A DNA stretch of 64,000 nt from Brevibacillus laterosporus DSM 25 (GCF_002706795.1 NZ_CP017705.1:1072001-1136000); one strand, 5' to 3'; positions 25,635-33,812 are shown, numbered from the stretch's first letter. Made by a program: numbers and translations. Notes: generated from the letters alone by a model not told the origin.

Positions 25635-25990
25635 GAGATGATCTTTATGATTTCTTCAAGTTTGTCCAACGTCAGGCTATCGAACTTGGTGTTGTTGAGA
25701 TCGTAAAGAATTTTAGTCCTACGTATGTGGTCGATAATTTCTTTAGTAACTGGCTCAAGACGGTAGAAGTTTCTGTACCATCCCGTACCAGAACGATAGT
25801 CTCCCTTCTCATCAAATAGAGTGTCGTCAGAGAGTCTAATCTTTCCTTTTGAAGTAATCTTCTTGACGGTCAGAATCTTGTATCGTCTCTCAGACCCATG
25901 TTGTATAGTGTTGTAATAAGCAACCTTGTCGCCTTCTTTCAACGACTTGACCCACTCTCGACGCTCCTGTTCCCACTTCATCACGGTCAT
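25631..25990 (-). CDS. Hypothetical protein, 119 aa
   Basis: The start is ATG 25990 or the third-codon ATG; no strong ribosome site distinguishes them. The N-terminal part is charged and helical, the middle beta-like with a GDKVAYYN segment. No family recognised. Its stop codon doubles as part of the next promoter. Confidence 0.6.
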   Translation of the reverse strand: MTVMKWEQERREWVKSLKEGDKVAYYNTIQHGSERRYKILTVKKITSKGKIRLSDDTLFDEKGDYRSGTGWYRNFYRLEPVTKEIIDHIRRTKILYDLNNTKFDSLTLDKLEEIIKIIS

Positions 25991-26802
25991 TTCTTCTTCG
26001 GCTCCTTTATGTCTGCGTCACATAGGTACTTGAACTCGCAGTACTTGCAATTAGCACTTTCCTCCTTAGGAGGTAATTCCCCACGAATAACGTAGTCCTC
26101 AATAGTAGTGATGCGGGCTACCACCCAGTCCAATTGCTCCTGACGGTACTCAACCATGTAAGCCTTCCACTCCTGGTTACCTTTGTTAAGGTAAAGGAAC
26201 ATCACGTACTTCGTTCCTGTTCCTAAACAGTAGATAGCACCCTGCTTCAGGTGGTCTTTTAGCGGTTCAATAATCTTTTCATAGTCCGTTGGGTTAATGG
26301 TCTTGAACTCAAACAGAATGTCCTTGTTCATGAATGTCAACGCCCCATCCACCATTGCGGAGATCGGGAACTTCTTCGTCCATCGGTTATCCACGAATTT
26401 AACCTCCATTGGTGGGGCGTTATGCTCTTTAATCCACTCAATGCCTTCAGCTCCGTAGGTAGGAAGTTCCTCAAGAGGAATCAGCTTGATCGTGGAATTG
26501 TCGTCTCCATCCATCTTCATAAGTACCTGGGTCTGAACCCATTCGTGAAGCTGAGTACCAACGTCAAGGATGCGCTCGGAGCGAGGATAACGCTTCTTCT
26601 TGGCGGGCTGTTCCGTCAGCTTGTAGAACTGCATACGCCCGCATTTGTAGTAGCTCGATGGGTTAAACGCCAATCTACCTGACCGTTTATTGTCACGACC
26701 AGTGAGGAATTTGTCGAGCACAGCTACAAACAGTTCCTCAGGGGTCTTGTTATTTGCCTTCTGTTCCTTCTTTACCATGTTCGCAAGTTTCTTTAGACTC
26801 AT
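25987..26802 (-). CDS. Cas4/RecB-family exonuclease-like protein
   Basis: 271 aa from ATG 26802, chosen for its GGGAGGG ribosome site; the upstream part of the frame is covered by another small gene. PD-(D/E)XK core: MVDGAL followed by ILFEFKTINP. Four cysteines typical of an iron-sulphur cluster: one in YYKCGR, three in CKYCEFKYLC near the C-terminus. It fits the phage Cas4-like nucleases that process DNA ends. Confidence 0.85.
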   Translation of the reverse strand: MSLKKLANMVKKEQKANNKTPEELFVAVLDKFLTGRDNKRSGRLAFNPSSYYKCGRMQFYKLTEQPAKKKRYPRSERILDVGTQLHEWVQTQVLMKMDGDDNSTIKLIPLEELPTYGAEGIEWIKEHNAPPMEVKFVDNRWTKKFPISAMVDGALTFMNKDILFEFKTINPTDYEKIIEPLKDHLKQGAIYCLGTGTKYVMFLYLNKGNQEWKAYMVEYRQEQLDWVVARITTIEDYVIRGELPPKEESANCKYCEFKYLCDADIKEPKKK

Positions 26803-26969
26803 CGGAACAACCCTCCCCATATAACACCCGCAGATAATGCGGTAACAATGATAGAGAACAGCATCAAGTACAGCTCGTGCTTGTTCACCTTCTCCAACAT
26901 CAACTTGCGAAGGAATAAGAAACCAATAAGCCCGAATACAGTTAGGAAAATCCAAGCTACTACCGTCAC
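26799..26969 (-). CDS. Two-helix membrane protein, 56 aa
   Basis: GTG 26969 overlaps the RNase H stop (GTGA) and follows an AAGGA repeat. The peptide has two hydrophobic helices (VVAWIFLTVFGLIGFLFL and LYLMLFSIIVTALSAGVIW) joined by a short basic turn (RKLMLEKVNKHE), and its stop overlaps the next start. The hairpin topology resembles small holins, but no holin family is recognised. Confidence 0.7.
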   Translation of the reverse strand: MTVVAWIFLTVFGLIGFLFLRKLMLEKVNKHELYLMLFSIIVTALSAGVIWGGLFR

Positions 26970-27427
26970 AATTCCTTCATCCTTTCCTTGGCTTCTTTTG
27001 CAAGCTCATCAGCTCGTTCGTTGTATTTATTTCCGTCATGCCCCTTAACCCAGTGCCACTTGACATTGAGGTATTCGGACATGCGGTATATTGACTTGAT
27101 AAGGTTAAGGTTTGGTCGGTCAACCCATCCCTCCATCTTCCACTTGTAGCAACGCTCCTTGAAGGCGTTCACTACATACTGGCTGTCGGATACGATGTGG
27201 ATGTTCCAATGCTTTGCTTTGTCGAAGTCCAGACTTCTGATGGCTTCATATGCCGCCATCAGTTCCATCTCTCCGATGGTCGTCCCTTTCTTACCGCCCG
27301 ACAGCTCCTTGTAGTGAAGCACTTGCCTGTTATTGTCAAGGACGAGGAGCACAGCTCCCCACCCTCCAACACAGTTTGGCTTACCGTTAGCAGATGTCGA
27401 GCCATCAGTGAAGATGGCTATTTGCAT
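26966..27427 (-). CDS. rnhA: Ribonuclease HI
   Basis: 153 aa endonuclease removing RNA from RNA:DNA hybrids. The four catalytic residues are visible: Asp in IFTDGS, Glu in GEMELMA, Asp in VSDSQY, Asp in ERADELA. Full-length for the bacterial enzyme. It would remove primers made by the phage primase at 32521. Confidence 0.93.
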   Translation of the reverse strand: MQIAIFTDGSTSANGKPNCVGGWGAVLLVLDNNRQVLHYKELSGGKKGTTIGEMELMAAYEAIRSLDFDKAKHWNIHIVSDSQYVVNAFKERCYKWKMEGWVDRPNLNLIKSIYRMSEYLNVKWHWVKGHDGNKYNERADELAKEAKERMKEL

Positions 27428-27846
27428 TAGTAACCACCCTTACGCCACAAGACTTCGACCTTCACGTTTACGAAGCGTTCAACGAAGTAGAACTTACGTC
27501 CACCAAGAGTATAGCTATAGCTCTTTTCGATAGCTTTGTCACCAAGGTTAGCTTCGTGTTTATTTAGCTCCTTGACCCTCTGCTCTGAGTACATCCCATA
27601 GATTTCGAGAGCATTACCCTCGTAGTCGCCTGTAAGAGTCAGGTACTTTCGGAACCATTCAGAGAAGTCATGGTCAAACCAGAAATACAAACGGAGGTCT
27701 TGCTCTTTTAGGTACACATGGATAGGAGTGTATGATTTGGGTTTGCCTTGCATGAAGTAACCCTTCTCTTTGAACCAGTTACCTTCAGGTAGATTACGGG
27801 CATCACTTATTGAGAACCCTTTATTAATCTCAAGAATAGGTGTCAT
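27427..27846 (-). CDS. Hypothetical protein, 139 aa
   Basis: ATG 27846 follows GGGGG at about ten bases. Rich in aromatic residues (YFWFDHDFSEWFRKY), which suggests a compact globular protein. No family recognised. Its stop overlaps the RNase H start. Confidence 0.6.
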   Translation of the reverse strand: MTPILEINKGFSISDARNLPEGNWFKEKGYFMQGKPKSYTPIHVYLKEQDLRLYFWFDHDFSEWFRKYLTLTGDYEGNALEIYGMYSEQRVKELNKHEANLGDKAIEKSYSYTLGGRKFYFVERFVNVKVEVLWRKGGY

Positions 27847-27865
27847 GACTACATTTTCCCCCAGT

Positions 27866-28384
27866 TTATTTTTTATTGTTTAGAGCTTTCCAAATGTTCT
27901 GAGCCTTGTAGCTCTTGTCTTCAGTTACCTCTTTACCGAACCAAGAAGGAGGGATAAACTTTTCTGCTTCTTCTTCAGACGGGAACTCGATCTCAATAAT
28001 GAAGGTGTTGATGTCCTCGTAGTGATCGAACTCAACTAAGCGCTCTACCCCGTCAATCTCGATAGAAAGTTCCTTGCGGCGTTTTGAGATGTGCTTCTCA
28101 GGAATCAAGTCACTAATTTGATAGTATGTGTTCTGTGAAATGCGGTTCTCCAACTCATCTCTCACCAGTCCAAGACCATGCTTAATAGTCAAGAAGTAGT
28201 GGTGGTCAATGGTTTGGTTATTATCGTCCTGCATCTCGGTATGACGAACACGAACTTCAGAATTCCCTGTCGCAAGGTATGATTGATATGTCATTGTATT
28301 AGTGACAATTCGATAGTCTTGAGCCAAGACTTCCTCAGGGTTTAGTACTAAGAACTTACGCTCGATTTCTTTAGGCATTACCAT
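27866..28384 (-). CDS. CYTH-domain protein (inorganic triphosphatase / adenylate cyclase class IV fold)
   Basis: 172 aa from ATG 28384. The N-terminal EIERKFLV is the diagnostic E-x-E-x-K signature, followed by conserved basic and acidic tunnel residues (VRVRHTE, FLTIKHG, ELSIEID, IEIEFPSEEEA). CYTH proteins hydrolyse or cyclise triphosphate substrates in a tunnel fold. The exact substrate cannot be told from sequence. It lies in the polymerase operon. Confidence 0.88.
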   Translation of the reverse strand: MVMPKEIERKFLVLNPEEVLAQDYRIVTNTMTYQSYLATGNSEVRVRHTEMQDDNNQTIDHHYFLTIKHGLGLVRDELENRISQNTYYQISDLIPEKHISKRRKELSIEIDGVERLVEFDHYEDINTFIIEIEFPSEEEAEKFIPPSWFGKEVTEDKSYKAQNIWKALNNKK

Positions 28385-28385
28385 T

Positions 28386-28580
28386 TCAAATTTCCTCATT
28401 TCTCTTCTCTCGGGTATATTGATCAAGCAGTTCGGCTTTTGTGATTCTGCCGCCGCCCGTGTACTTACACATGAAGTAAAAGTAGTCCACATAGTCCTTG
28501 GATTTGTAGACCCGCTCTATTAAAATGCGAACTTCAGGGTCAGAGTTCCTGACCCACACGCCGCTTTTGACTTGCATCAT
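28386..28580 (-). CDS. Hypothetical protein, 64 aa
   Basis: Begins within the last bases of the DNA polymerase gene and ends one base before the CYTH start. Aromatic central part (DYVDYFYFMCKYTGGG), then a charged helix. No family recognised. Confidence 0.6.
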   Translation of the reverse strand: MMQVKSGVWVRNSDPEVRILIERVYKSKDYVDYFYFMCKYTGGGRITKAELLDQYTREKRNEEI

Positions 28581-30817
28581 GCCGCATCCTCCTCCAAGAA
28601 CATAGAAAGATCATCCTCAGACATTTTTTGACCCCACTTCTTACCTACCTCGATGTCAGACTTTAATCCGCAATCGAGTGGAAGCGCGTTACACATGATG
28701 TCAGCAATTCTGCGAAGATTGTCCATACCAATGTCTTCGGGTACATCGAAGATGATCTCGTCATGCACCCACATCACGATTTTCGCGTCCAGTTCCTCTA
28801 GCAGAGGTTGGAGCTTAATCGAAGCAAGCTTAACCATGTCAGCAGAAGAACCTTGAATTACTGCGTTAATTCCCATTCGATGTCCACGACCGATGAGCCA
28901 CTTCTTGCCTGACTGCATCTCCTCGTAGACTCTGCGCTTGCGACCTAACATTGTCTCCGTATACTGAAGCTCATTCATCAGTTTGCGTTGTTCTGCCATC
29001 CATTTTAGAACTCCTGGGTAGGCATCGAAGTAACCCTTGATGTATTCGATTGCTTCCTCCTCGGTGATCTCTAAGGTCTCTGCTAACCCCTTTTCAGACA
29101 TTCCGTAGATAATACCGAAGTTAACTACCTTCGCATCCTTACGGAATTTCTCGTACTTAATACCCAGTTCGACATCCATTCGAATAGTCTCAGGGTCTTT
29201 GGTTCTGATCTTCTCTTCGTTGAATAGCTTACGAACATACTCAGCATCCATAAGCTTGACCTCTACGAGATTTCCGTCAGGGTCAAGGAACAGCTCCTTC
29301 ATACCACGGCGATACTCGAAGTCATCGTAAGTAACACTGTCATTGTTTCGATTCCACATCCCTACAGCGGTCATGCTGTGAACATCCAAGCAATCTCGGT
29401 AAATCTTCAACAAGGTCTCGTCTTGCGACACATGTGCAAGTACTCGGAGTTCTTGTTGCGAGAAGTCGATAGAAGCTAGGAGTCGTCCGTCATCAGCAAT
29501 AAAGGCGTTACGGATGAGTCCACCAACCTTAGCGGGTATTTGCTGAAGATTCGGGGTATTACAACTCATTCGCCCCGTCTTGGTTCCAACAGGGTTGAAT
29601 GACGTATGTACTCGACCGTTAACAAGGCTCTTAGGTAGCTTGTCAGCAAAGGCAGTAGTCAACTTAACCTTCTCACGAAACTCTAAGAGGAACCCTACCA
29701 CCTCATGTGCCTTCTTCAGCTTTTTGAGAGTTTTCTTGTCGGTGCTTGTTGGCTTGTCCTTATTGACCTTAGGAAGCCCTAGCTTTACATAGAGGGCTTC
29801 AGATAGCTGTACAGGGGAGTTAAGGTTGATCTCTCCCGTATAAGACCAAATCTTCTGTCTAAGAAGCTCAAGTTCGTTGTGTAAGTCCTTTGCAACTTTC
29901 TCTACTAGGTACTCACGATCAAGAAGAACCCCTGCTTGCTCTGCCTTCCATACGATGTCGAGAAATGGCATCTCTATATCGAAGAACAGATCGTATAATT
30001 TCTTGAGGTTCCCACGATTCAACGCCCGCCCCTGGAACTCAGCCATACGATAAGTAAGCTCGGTATCCTTAATGGCGTAGTAACCCGCTAAGCACCCAGT
30101 CCGAGTGTTAGGGTCAAGCTTGATCGGGATTTTATCGAACGTGACCTTACCGAACAGTGTGGAGAACTTATCTGCTTCTACTTTCAAGTAAAACGGTGCC
30201 ATATCTTTGAGTGCCTTCGACTGGTTCTCATCGAGCACAGCCTGACCGATCATAGTATCGAGCCAAGGGACTAGACGAATCCGCATCCAGTTCCATAAAA
30301 TGTGCATATCAAACTTAGCGTTGTGCAGAAGGAACTTTGTGCTTCTGTCTTCAAATATTGGGCGTAGCATGTCAGCTACAAGTTCTCGTGGTAAGCAAAT
30401 CTCCTCAACGTGTTTCAATGGAATGTAATATCCTCTGTGAGGTGCATACACGCTGATACCCACAATCTCGTCAGCAAACGGATTGACACCCATTGTCTCC
30501 GTATCCACCGCCACAACACTTTGGGTACGTAGCCAACTGCACATATCGTCCAGTTCCTCCATAGTCCAAACCATGTGGTAATAGTCAGGCAAGACTGTGT
30601 TGTTTGCCATCTCTGTAATCTGCTGTTCTTTCTTAGTGACCTTCTTAGCGGCTGACTTCTCCGTTACGCCCACCTTAGCACGAGACTTCTTTTTCTCAGT
30701 CTTGGCTTCACGGCTCTCAAGGAGTTCTGTAAGTTCTAGGGCACTTGTCTCCTCGATAGCATTTTTCTTGCGTGATGCTCTCTTACGCTTAGGTAATTCC
30801 ACCACTTCGAGATTCAC
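28577..30817 (-). CDS. DNA polymerase I family (family A) with 3'-5' exonuclease
   Basis: 746 aa. After a Lys/Arg/Glu-rich N-terminal extension (about 1-75), the exonuclease domain shows Asp105 and Glu107 in AVDTET, Asp170 in AKFD and Asp251 in IKDTEL. Polymerase motif A: ASIDFSQQELR (Asp451). Motif B: VVNFGIIYGMS. Motif C: VMWVHDEI (Asp686). No 5'-nuclease domain. A stretch of about 60 residues between motifs A and B is longer than usual for the family. It is the phage replicative polymerase. Confidence 0.95.
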   Translation of the reverse strand: MNLEVVELPKRKRASRKKNAIEETSALELTELLESREAKTEKKKSRAKVGVTEKSAAKKVTKKEQQITEMANNTVLPDYYHMVWTMEELDDMCSWLRTQSVVAVDTETMGVNPFADEIVGISVYAPHRGYYIPLKHVEEICLPRELVADMLRPIFEDRSTKFLLHNAKFDMHILWNWMRIRLVPWLDTMIGQAVLDENQSKALKDMAPFYLKVEADKFSTLFGKVTFDKIPIKLDPNTRTGCLAGYYAIKDTELTYRMAEFQGRALNRGNLKKLYDLFFDIEMPFLDIVWKAEQAGVLLDREYLVEKVAKDLHNELELLRQKIWSYTGEINLNSPVQLSEALYVKLGLPKVNKDKPTSTDKKTLKKLKKAHEVVGFLLEFREKVKLTTAFADKLPKSLVNGRVHTSFNPVGTKTGRMSCNTPNLQQIPAKVGGLIRNAFIADDGRLLASIDFSQQELRVLAHVSQDETLLKIYRDCLDVHSMTAVGMWNRNNDSVTYDDFEYRRGMKELFLDPDGNLVEVKLMDAEYVRKLFNEEKIRTKDPETIRMDVELGIKYEKFRKDAKVVNFGIIYGMSEKGLAETLEITEEEAIEYIKGYFDAYPGVLKWMAEQRKLMNELQYTETMLGRKRRVYEEMQSGKKWLIGRGHRMGINAVIQGSSADMVKLASIKLQPLLEELDAKIVMWVHDEIIFDVPEDIGMDNLRRIADIMCNALPLDCGLKSDIEVGKKWGQKMSEDDLSMFLEEDAA

Positions 30818-30838
30818 TCACAACCACCTCCTACTTTC

Positions 30839-30867
30839 TCTATACGAAAAGAAAAGCACCCAGTTAA
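30839..30867 (-). promoter_or_regulatory. Phage ECF-like promoter, copy 4
   Basis: TTAAC-18-TATAGA with invariant TCGTATAGA, before the DNA polymerase gene. Its -35 lies in the loop of the terminator at 30853-30876. Confidence 0.85.
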
Positions 30868-30876
30868 GGGTGCTTT
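30853..30876 (-). terminator. Terminator whose loop holds the -35 of promoter copy 4
   Basis: AAAGCACCC and GGGTGCTTT arms with the loop TTAACT, followed on the minus strand by a TCTTTTC tract. It stops transcripts from the 19-codon ORF while the promoter starts new ones. Confidence 0.75.
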
Positions 30877-30890
30877 GAGGAGTCTCTTAT

Positions 30891-30950
30891 TTAGTTTAGT
30901 ACGCGGTATACGTCAACCTCTTTAGCGGCTAACTCCTCATTGGTCAACAT
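30891..30950 (-). CDS. 19-codon small ORF before the DNA polymerase
   Basis: ATG 30950 has a strong GAGGGAGGGG ribosome site and encodes MLTNEELAAKEVDVYRVLN, then TAA. It lies just after promoter copy 5 and is followed by the terminator/promoter element. A leader peptide or a tiny acidic protein. The site and stop suggest translation; function unknown. Confidence 0.5.
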   Translation of the reverse strand: MLTNEELAAKEVDVYRVLN

Positions 30951-30968
30951 AACCCCTCCCTCAAGTTC

Positions 30969-30997
30969 TCTATACGACATGATCTGACCACAGTTAA
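30969..30997 (-). promoter_or_regulatory. Phage ECF-like promoter, copy 5
   Basis: TTAAC-18-TATAGA with invariant TCGTATAGA, immediately downstream of the terminator at 31001-31030. It drives the 19-codon ORF. Confidence 0.8.
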
Positions 30998-31000
30998 AAT

Positions 31001-31030
31001 AAAAAGACCGCGAATCACTTCGCGATCTTT
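31001..31030 (-). terminator. Terminator overlapping the end of the 56-aa gene
   Basis: GATCGCGAA and TTCGCGGTC arms (one G-U pair) with a four-base loop and TTTTT on the minus strand. The stem includes the stop of the gene at 31015. Confidence 0.78.
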
Positions 31031-31185
31031 TCATTCCATTCGGGGAGTTCTATCCACTGAGCTACATCATACATTTCACCTAATTCAAACAGTTTCATAA
31101 ATTCCTGCTCCATCAGGTATTCCGTAATGATAATATCAGCGGTTAGGTCTTTATAGATGACCCTCTTCTTAGAAAGGAAAGTCAT
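31015..31185 (-). CDS. Hypothetical protein, 56 aa
   Basis: ATG 31185 lies inside the last codons of the SSB-like gene, so the two are coupled. Acidic and hydrophobic residues alternate (DLTADIIITEYLMEQEFMKLFELGE); no domain recognised. It could be an SSB partner or inhibitor, but no evidence supports either. Confidence 0.6.
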   Translation of the reverse strand: MTFLSKKRVIYKDLTADIIITEYLMEQEFMKLFELGEMYDVAQWIELPEWNEKIAK

Positions 31186-31771
31186 CGTTATTCTTGGAGC
31201 CGCCACCTTGGTTTCCGCTATTACTTACATCACCACTCGGAGCATCAGTAACATTACCAATAGTGTTCATCAATGCCAGTATTGCATCACGGGTCAGCGT
31301 TTGATCTTCAATCAAAGCTTCGATGTTCAAGCGTTCAACCTTCTCAGTAAATGGCTCAAGGTCACGAGCGAAGAACTGGTATTTCGTTTTCAGCTTCTCA
31401 CCTTGACGAGCGATCTTGAAGTCACGTTTCGTTAGATCACCGTATTCCTCAATTAGACCAAGCAACTGGGTACCCATAGTCTGGGATGCCTTGAGGATTT
31501 TAACCCTCTTATCAGTGTAGTCGTACACTTCCAAGTAGGACTTGAATCCAGGTTTATTACCGCTACCTTGCAACGGGTCTTCGTTGCGTGGTAGTGCCGT
31601 AATTGTTTTCCATTGACCGTTGATTTCTAACGTGTACTCCCAGATAGAGATAATCTCCTCAGCAGGAGTCAGGATACGAACTACAGCCGACTCATTAGGC
31701 ATAATTTTCAGCATAGATGTGGAGTTGTTTGCCGCGTCACGAATTGCACCAAGACCTTTTTGCATTGCCAT
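31169..31771 (-). CDS. Phage single-stranded DNA-binding protein
   Basis: 200 aa, first gene after promoter copy 6. The core has the character of phage SSB proteins, and the C-terminus is a Gly/Asn/Ser-rich linker ending DDFPF, the acidic tail that recruits replication partners in SSB proteins. It lies beside the polymerase and primase units. Confidence 0.75.
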   Translation of the reverse strand: MAMQKGLGAIRDAANNSTSMLKIMPNESAVVRILTPAEEIISIWEYTLEINGQWKTITALPRNEDPLQGSGNKPGFKSYLEVYDYTDKRVKILKASQTMGTQLLGLIEEYGDLTKRDFKIARQGEKLKTKYQFFARDLEPFTEKVERLNIEALIEDQTLTRDAILALMNTIGNVTDAPSGDVSNSGNQGGGSKNNDDFPF

Positions 31772-31828
31772 GTTTGTTCACCTTAACCTTTTCGTTTTTT
31801 AGTGGTGGGCTTCTTGCCCCTCACTTTC

Positions 31829-31857
31829 TCTATACGAGGTGTTCAGGAGATAATTAA
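31829..31857 (-). promoter_or_regulatory. Phage ECF-like promoter, copy 6
   Basis: TTAAT-18-TATAGA; the TCGTATAGA block is intact. It drives the SSB-like gene. Confidence 0.78.
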
Positions 31858-31901
31858 GTGCAAGAGCTAATAATTTTCAAACAAGGAGATACCTGAAGAC
31901 A

Positions 31902-31936
31902 TAAAAATAGCCCTGAGAGTATGATCTCTCAGGGCT
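31902..31936 (-). terminator. Intrinsic terminator after the ECF-like sigma gene
   Basis: Perfect 11-bp stem AGCCCTGAGAG with CTCTCAGGGCT, six-base loop, then ATTTTT on the minus strand. It lies about 23 bases past the sigma stop. Confidence 0.9.
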
Positions 31937-31958
31937 TTTGGGGTATGTATAACTTTGT

Positions 31959-32519
31959 TTAGAGTGCTTCGTACTTCTCACGAATCCCTTTCCATAGTTG
32001 AGATACACGAGGTTTTGAGACTCCAAGAATTTCAGCAATTTCTACAAACTCGTATCCCGAAGAACGTAATTTGAAGATTTCCTTTTCACGGTCGTTCAGC
32101 TTCATATTATCCATAATATCAGTCACAAACTCGAAGTTCTCGAAACCGTACCCTTCGTGACCTAGGACAAAGCTTGCACCGTTAACATTTTCATCATCCG
32201 TATCGAGGTCAGTAGATAAAATTTGAACAGCGTTTACCACACTCAAGTTTTTCTCAGACATACACTTACGATACATGTCCTTAATCTTGTTGTTGATCAA
32301 GTGGTCAACGAAGGTAGACATCTTTGCTTTATCGGCATCATACTTGTCAAGGGACTTGTACAATTTAATCATAACTTCCTGGGTTACGTCATTCTTCTCC
32401 ATGCCCGCGAACGTCTTACCTCTTAGTTTTTTGCGGCACTTGTCTTGAGCCTTACTCAAGAAAGCATCCATATCACCAATAGCAAACAGTTCATCGAAAC
32501 CTAAAGTAGTAGTTGACAT
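31959..32519 (-). CDS. ECF-like RNA polymerase sigma factor
   Basis: 186 aa from ATG 32519, which has GGGGG at suitable spacing. Region 2 (about 25-90): NDVTQEVMIKLYKSLDKYDADKAKMSTFV and a DMYRKC helix. Then a divergent acidic linker, and region 4 at the C-terminus with a clear helix-turn-helix, YEFVEIAEILGVSKPRVSQLW. There is no region 1 or 3, the layout of ECF factors. It is the last gene of the primase operon behind promoter copy 7 and is the leading candidate to read the repeated phage promoters. Confidence 0.88.
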   Translation of the reverse strand: MSTTTLGFDELFAIGDMDAFLSKAQDKCRKKLRGKTFAGMEKNDVTQEVMIKLYKSLDKYDADKAKMSTFVDHLINNKIKDMYRKCMSEKNLSVVNAVQILSTDLDTDDENVNGASFVLGHEGYGFENFEFVTDIMDNMKLNDREKEIFKLRSSGYEFVEIAEILGVSKPRVSQLWKGIREKYEAL

Positions 32520-32520
32520 T

Positions 32521-33627
32521 TTATTTTCCCCCAATGTTAGTTTTAGTCGATGTTTTGATTTCTTCGATGTCTAGGAACCTTGCTTCTCTTACCAGTGACT
32601 CATATTGGAGGTAAGGAATTACCTTAATGGTACCTAGCATGTTACTTTTCAGTAGATCGTTTGAGTCCTTATACTTCTGCTCCTCGATGTCAGTAATTCC
32701 GTATTGGCGGTTAGGGTACAGTACAACATTCACCCTAATAGCGGAGTGCTTTGAGATCAGCTCGTAAGCCTTGATCGTACACTCGACTCCCGCTTTATCG
32801 TTATCGAAGAATAAGTTGACTGTCTTTATCCCCGCCCGCATCAGTTCCCTAATTTGATCTACAAACAGTACCCGTCCGAGAATAGCACCAGCAGGTAAAC
32901 GTCCTTCGTAGCAAGCCATAGTGTCGGTTTCAGACTCATTCAAGTAAATTTCAGTAATAGGGTTAGGTGCTTGCAAGATATAGTATAGACCGTAAATAAT
33001 ATCCTTCTTATCTATACCTTTTTCATTTAGGAACCCTTTTCGTGAAACAAAACGCTTCTTGATGAATCTTACTAACCCCTTACTTGTCCTCACTGGGATT
33101 GTGATAGCCTTGGTTTCTTCATCGTAGCCCACTTCATACTTGCTGATTGTGTGCTCCGAGAAACCACGACCATAAATGTATGAATGCCTTTTTTTTGTAA
33201 AGCGAAGTACTTCTTCTTCAGGTAAAGAGCGCGTTCTGTCTTTCTTGGTGCCGCCATCGAGTATGCTCTCCATATCAATAGGGTTGCGCTCATTTGAGCT
33301 AACCACGAGGTAGTTCTTTATAATAAACTGCATCCCGAGTAGTTCGTTAGGAAAACCTACTGCCATCTTGACTAGTTCTGCAAGACTTCCACCTGCCCCA
33401 CATCCAAAGCAGTTCCATCTATAAGGGTAAGTACTCTCAATTCCGCATGATGGATTGTTCTCGTCATGCGAGGGACAGCAAAACATAATGTTCGCTCCTT
33501 TATTTATGACCTTAGAGAAAGCTGTTACGTTGTATCGAGAGATATTTCTCTCAATCCAGTAACCTCTAAGATCATCAAGGACTTCTTCAATCTCTAGCTG
33601 ATAAGAGGACAGTAGAGAGTTTTCCAT
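32521..33627 (-). CDS. DNA primase (DnaG type)
   Basis: 368 aa. The N-terminal zinc finger reads CCPSHDENNPSCG then WNCFGCGAGG (CHC2 class). The TOPRIM core shows YLNESETDTMACYEG (Glu) and LFFDNDKAG (the D-x-D pair). It makes RNA primers and pairs with the DnaB-type helicase at 38859. Ends one base before the sigma gene start. Confidence 0.92.
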   Translation of the reverse strand: MENSLLSSYQLEIEEVLDDLRGYWIERNISRYNVTAFSKVINKGANIMFCCPSHDENNPSCGIESTYPYRWNCFGCGAGGSLAELVKMAVGFPNELLGMQFIIKNYLVVSSNERNPIDMESILDGGTKKDRTRSLPEEEVLRFTKKRHSYIYGRGFSEHTISKYEVGYDEETKAITIPVRTSKGLVRFIKKRFVSRKGFLNEKGIDKKDIIYGLYYILQAPNPITEIYLNESETDTMACYEGRLPAGAILGRVLFVDQIRELMRAGIKTVNLFFDNDKAGVECTIKAYELISKHSAIRVNVVLYPNRQYGITDIEEQKYKDSNDLLKSNMLGTIKVIPYLQYESLVREARFLDIEEIKTSTKTNIGGK

Positions 33628-33805
33628 GATTCGCCCTCCTCACAATTAAAAGTTAAACGTTACTAAAATGCAAGAGCATTTATTTAGAGTATTTTTCAAG
33701 ACAAATCTCCACTTTACAAGAATATCAAATGAGAACTAATGTTCGCAAGTAATATTTTACCACCTCACAAAATTTATTTCGATGCCAAATGTTAAAACTT
33801 CCTTA
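33628..33805. other. Long leader between promoter copy 7 and the primase
   Basis: About 180 bases of AT-rich leader. I see a possible TTG-started 16-codon frame with a GTGGAG site, but it is too weak to call. No strong hairpin or riboswitch core is visible. Confidence 0.4.
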
Positions 33806-33812
33806 CACTTGC

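Noticed and set aside
26799-26969. Holin
   Set aside because: Two-helix topology fits, but there is no family motif and the gene lies far from the lytic transglycosylase, so only a membrane protein is called.
33680-33740. 16-codon TTG frame in the primase leader
   Set aside because: Weak ribosome site and rare start; no support beyond the frame itself.
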